The notes beneath the pieces are model-generated. The model saw only the letters and a program-made list of their open reading frames with translations, ran no database searches and was not told the origin of the DNA. DNA of 11,622 nt from JAZDPK01 sp043797615 (lineage in GTDB: Bacteria; Patescibacteriota; Patescibacteriia; UBA11705; JABHMO01). The stretch lies in NCBI GenBank assembly GCA_043797615.1, contig JAZDPK010000004.1, forward strand, positions 1-11,622, given 5' to 3'. The translations under genes and the position numbers were made by a program. Of this stretch, positions 10,893 through 11,622 are shown piece by piece; position 1 is the stretch's first letter, and every line of letters begins with the position of its first letter.

Positions 10893-11622
10893 ATGACTGC
10901 GCAACAAAGGAAATTGATGATTCAGAAAATGTACGATGCGATCCGCAAACACACGAAAGACAAGCCGGACAAGCTGATCGACGTGGACGCTGTTTGCATG
11001 GTGGAAATGAAACGCCATGCGTGCAAAGATGACATCAACCGGTTGATCAAGCGCGGCATGCTGAAGCCCACGGAGGATCCGAAATTTTTTTTGGACACCG
11101 GCAAGGAGCTGACTTTCAAAACCTATCGTTCGTACATGAAGCAGCCGGCAAGACAGATAATGGACAACGATTTGACCGACAGCGAGAAGAAAATGCTCGA
11201 CGGCTTGATTCAGGATCAGGATGGCCGCGGCTGGGCAAAGACAATGGCCGCTTGGCAGAAAGTTTTTCCGAACCTTTGTTATCGATCGTCGGTGCTGACC
11301 GGACTGCACGCCAAGGGGCATATCTGCGAGCGCAAACCCGGATGCGTGCGTCTGATTGAAAAGTATCGGCGCCCTGCTTCTTCTCCGGACGTGAAGCCGG
11401 TCAAGAAGAGTCTGGACAAGAAAGCGACCAAATCGGCTTACCGCAAGCCGTCGCCGACCCGCGAGGCGCTGCTGCGGGCACTGATTGCCCAACAAGACCG
11501 GTATGGAAACGTGGAAAATTTGTTCGATCTGTGGCAGACGACTTTTCCAAACATGAGTTATCAATCTCCGGCGTTCGATCAACTTTTGAAAACCGGTGAT
11601 TTGGTGAAACGTGAAAGGGGAT
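10893..11622 (+). CDS. Uncharacterised protein of repeated winged-helix-like units, 3' end outside the window
   Basis: The frame is open for 243 codons from ATG 10893 to the right edge, with no stop. Two copies of a unit of about 52 residues are clear: 97-150 (LIQDQD, WQKVFPNLCYRSS, LHAKGHICERKPG) and 189-243 (LIAQQD, WQTTFPNMSYQSP, LLKTGDLVKRERG). The N-terminus (29-58, ending DDINRLIKRGMLK) looks like a divergent third copy. Each ends with a helix and a short hairpin, as in winged helix-turn-helix domains, so nucleic-acid binding is inferred. A Lys/Ser/Pro linker (158-188) joins copies two and three. It starts 40 nt after the GHKL gene with no terminator between them, so it is the third gene of that operon. 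Confidence 0.8.
   Translation, partial: MTAQQRKLMIQKMYDAIRKHTKDKPDKLIDVDAVCMVEMKRHACKDDINRLIKRGMLKPTEDPKFFLDTGKELTFKTYRSYMKQPARQIMDNDLTDSEKKMLDGLIQDQDGRGWAKTMAAWQKVFPNLCYRSSVLTGLHAKGHICERKPGCVRLIEKYRRPASSPDVKPVKKSLDKKATKSAYRKPSPTREALLRALIAQQDRYGNVENLFDLWQTTFPNMSYQSPAFDQLLKTGDLVKRERG

Noticed and set aside
10887..11582. Long minus-strand reading frame of 231 aa at the right end
   Set aside because: It is antisense to the plus-strand winged-helix-repeat gene, which has a 12-base Shine-Dalgarno match, operon context and internal protein repeats.
1..11622. CRISPR arrays, insertion sequences, phage genes or attachment sites
   Set aside because: No regularly spaced repeats, transposase or integrase motifs, or direct repeat of the tRNA 3' end were seen.

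Overview
The window is a compact bacterial chromosome segment with twelve protein genes (one cut by each window edge), one tRNA gene, and a probable 17-codon leader peptide. I infer a Patescibacteria/CPR-like bacterium from the style of the trigger factor N-terminus, the small free-standing genes with very strong Shine-Dalgarno sites, and the run of uncharacterised short proteins. No marker here proves the phylum. Nothing suggests a phage or IS element, and the standard genetic code fits every gene.

Left part (1-4152, minus strand): the start of a calcineurin-like phosphoesterase runs off the left edge. Next come the trigger factor gene with its own promoter, and a two-gene operon in which trpS is followed after 29 nt by a PLP-dependent group II amino-acid decarboxylase. 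TrpRS carries the four-cysteine pattern of the [4Fe-4S] TrpRS subgroup. tRNA-Trp(CCA) is transcribed divergently from trpS, from a promoter whose -35 box lies 9 bp from the trpS -35 box.

Middle part (4432-6515): a GNAT acetyltransferase and an M20/PepT-like metallopeptidase lie in series on the minus strand. Upstream of the acetyltransferase is what looks like a complete tryptophan attenuator. It has an extended -10 promoter, a near-leaderless 17-residue ORF with three consecutive UGG codons, a 12-bp antiterminator whose left arm contains the leader stop codon, and a competing terminator with a U7 tract. The mechanism is classical, but the position, ahead of an acetyltransferase/peptidase pair and not trp biosynthesis genes, is unexpected. 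This is the most interesting signal in the window.

Right part (6515-11622): a 111-aa orphan protein, a HAD phosphatase, and a 179-aa protein with matching four-Cys clusters at both ends are each transcribed from their own promoter. Then tandem promoters drive an operon encoding a protein with two HTH-like repeats, a 530-aa GHKL (Hsp90/MutL/MORC-type) ATPase, and a protein made of repeated winged-helix-like units that is cut by the window end. This DNA-binding/GHKL/DNA-binding arrangement is a candidate uncharacterised system.

Two themes connect the window. One is tryptophan: the attenuator, tRNA-Trp, trpS, a possible aromatic amino-acid decarboxylase and a peptidase that could release Trp from peptides. 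The other is promoter layout: divergent pairs use perfect TTGACA boxes placed back to back.
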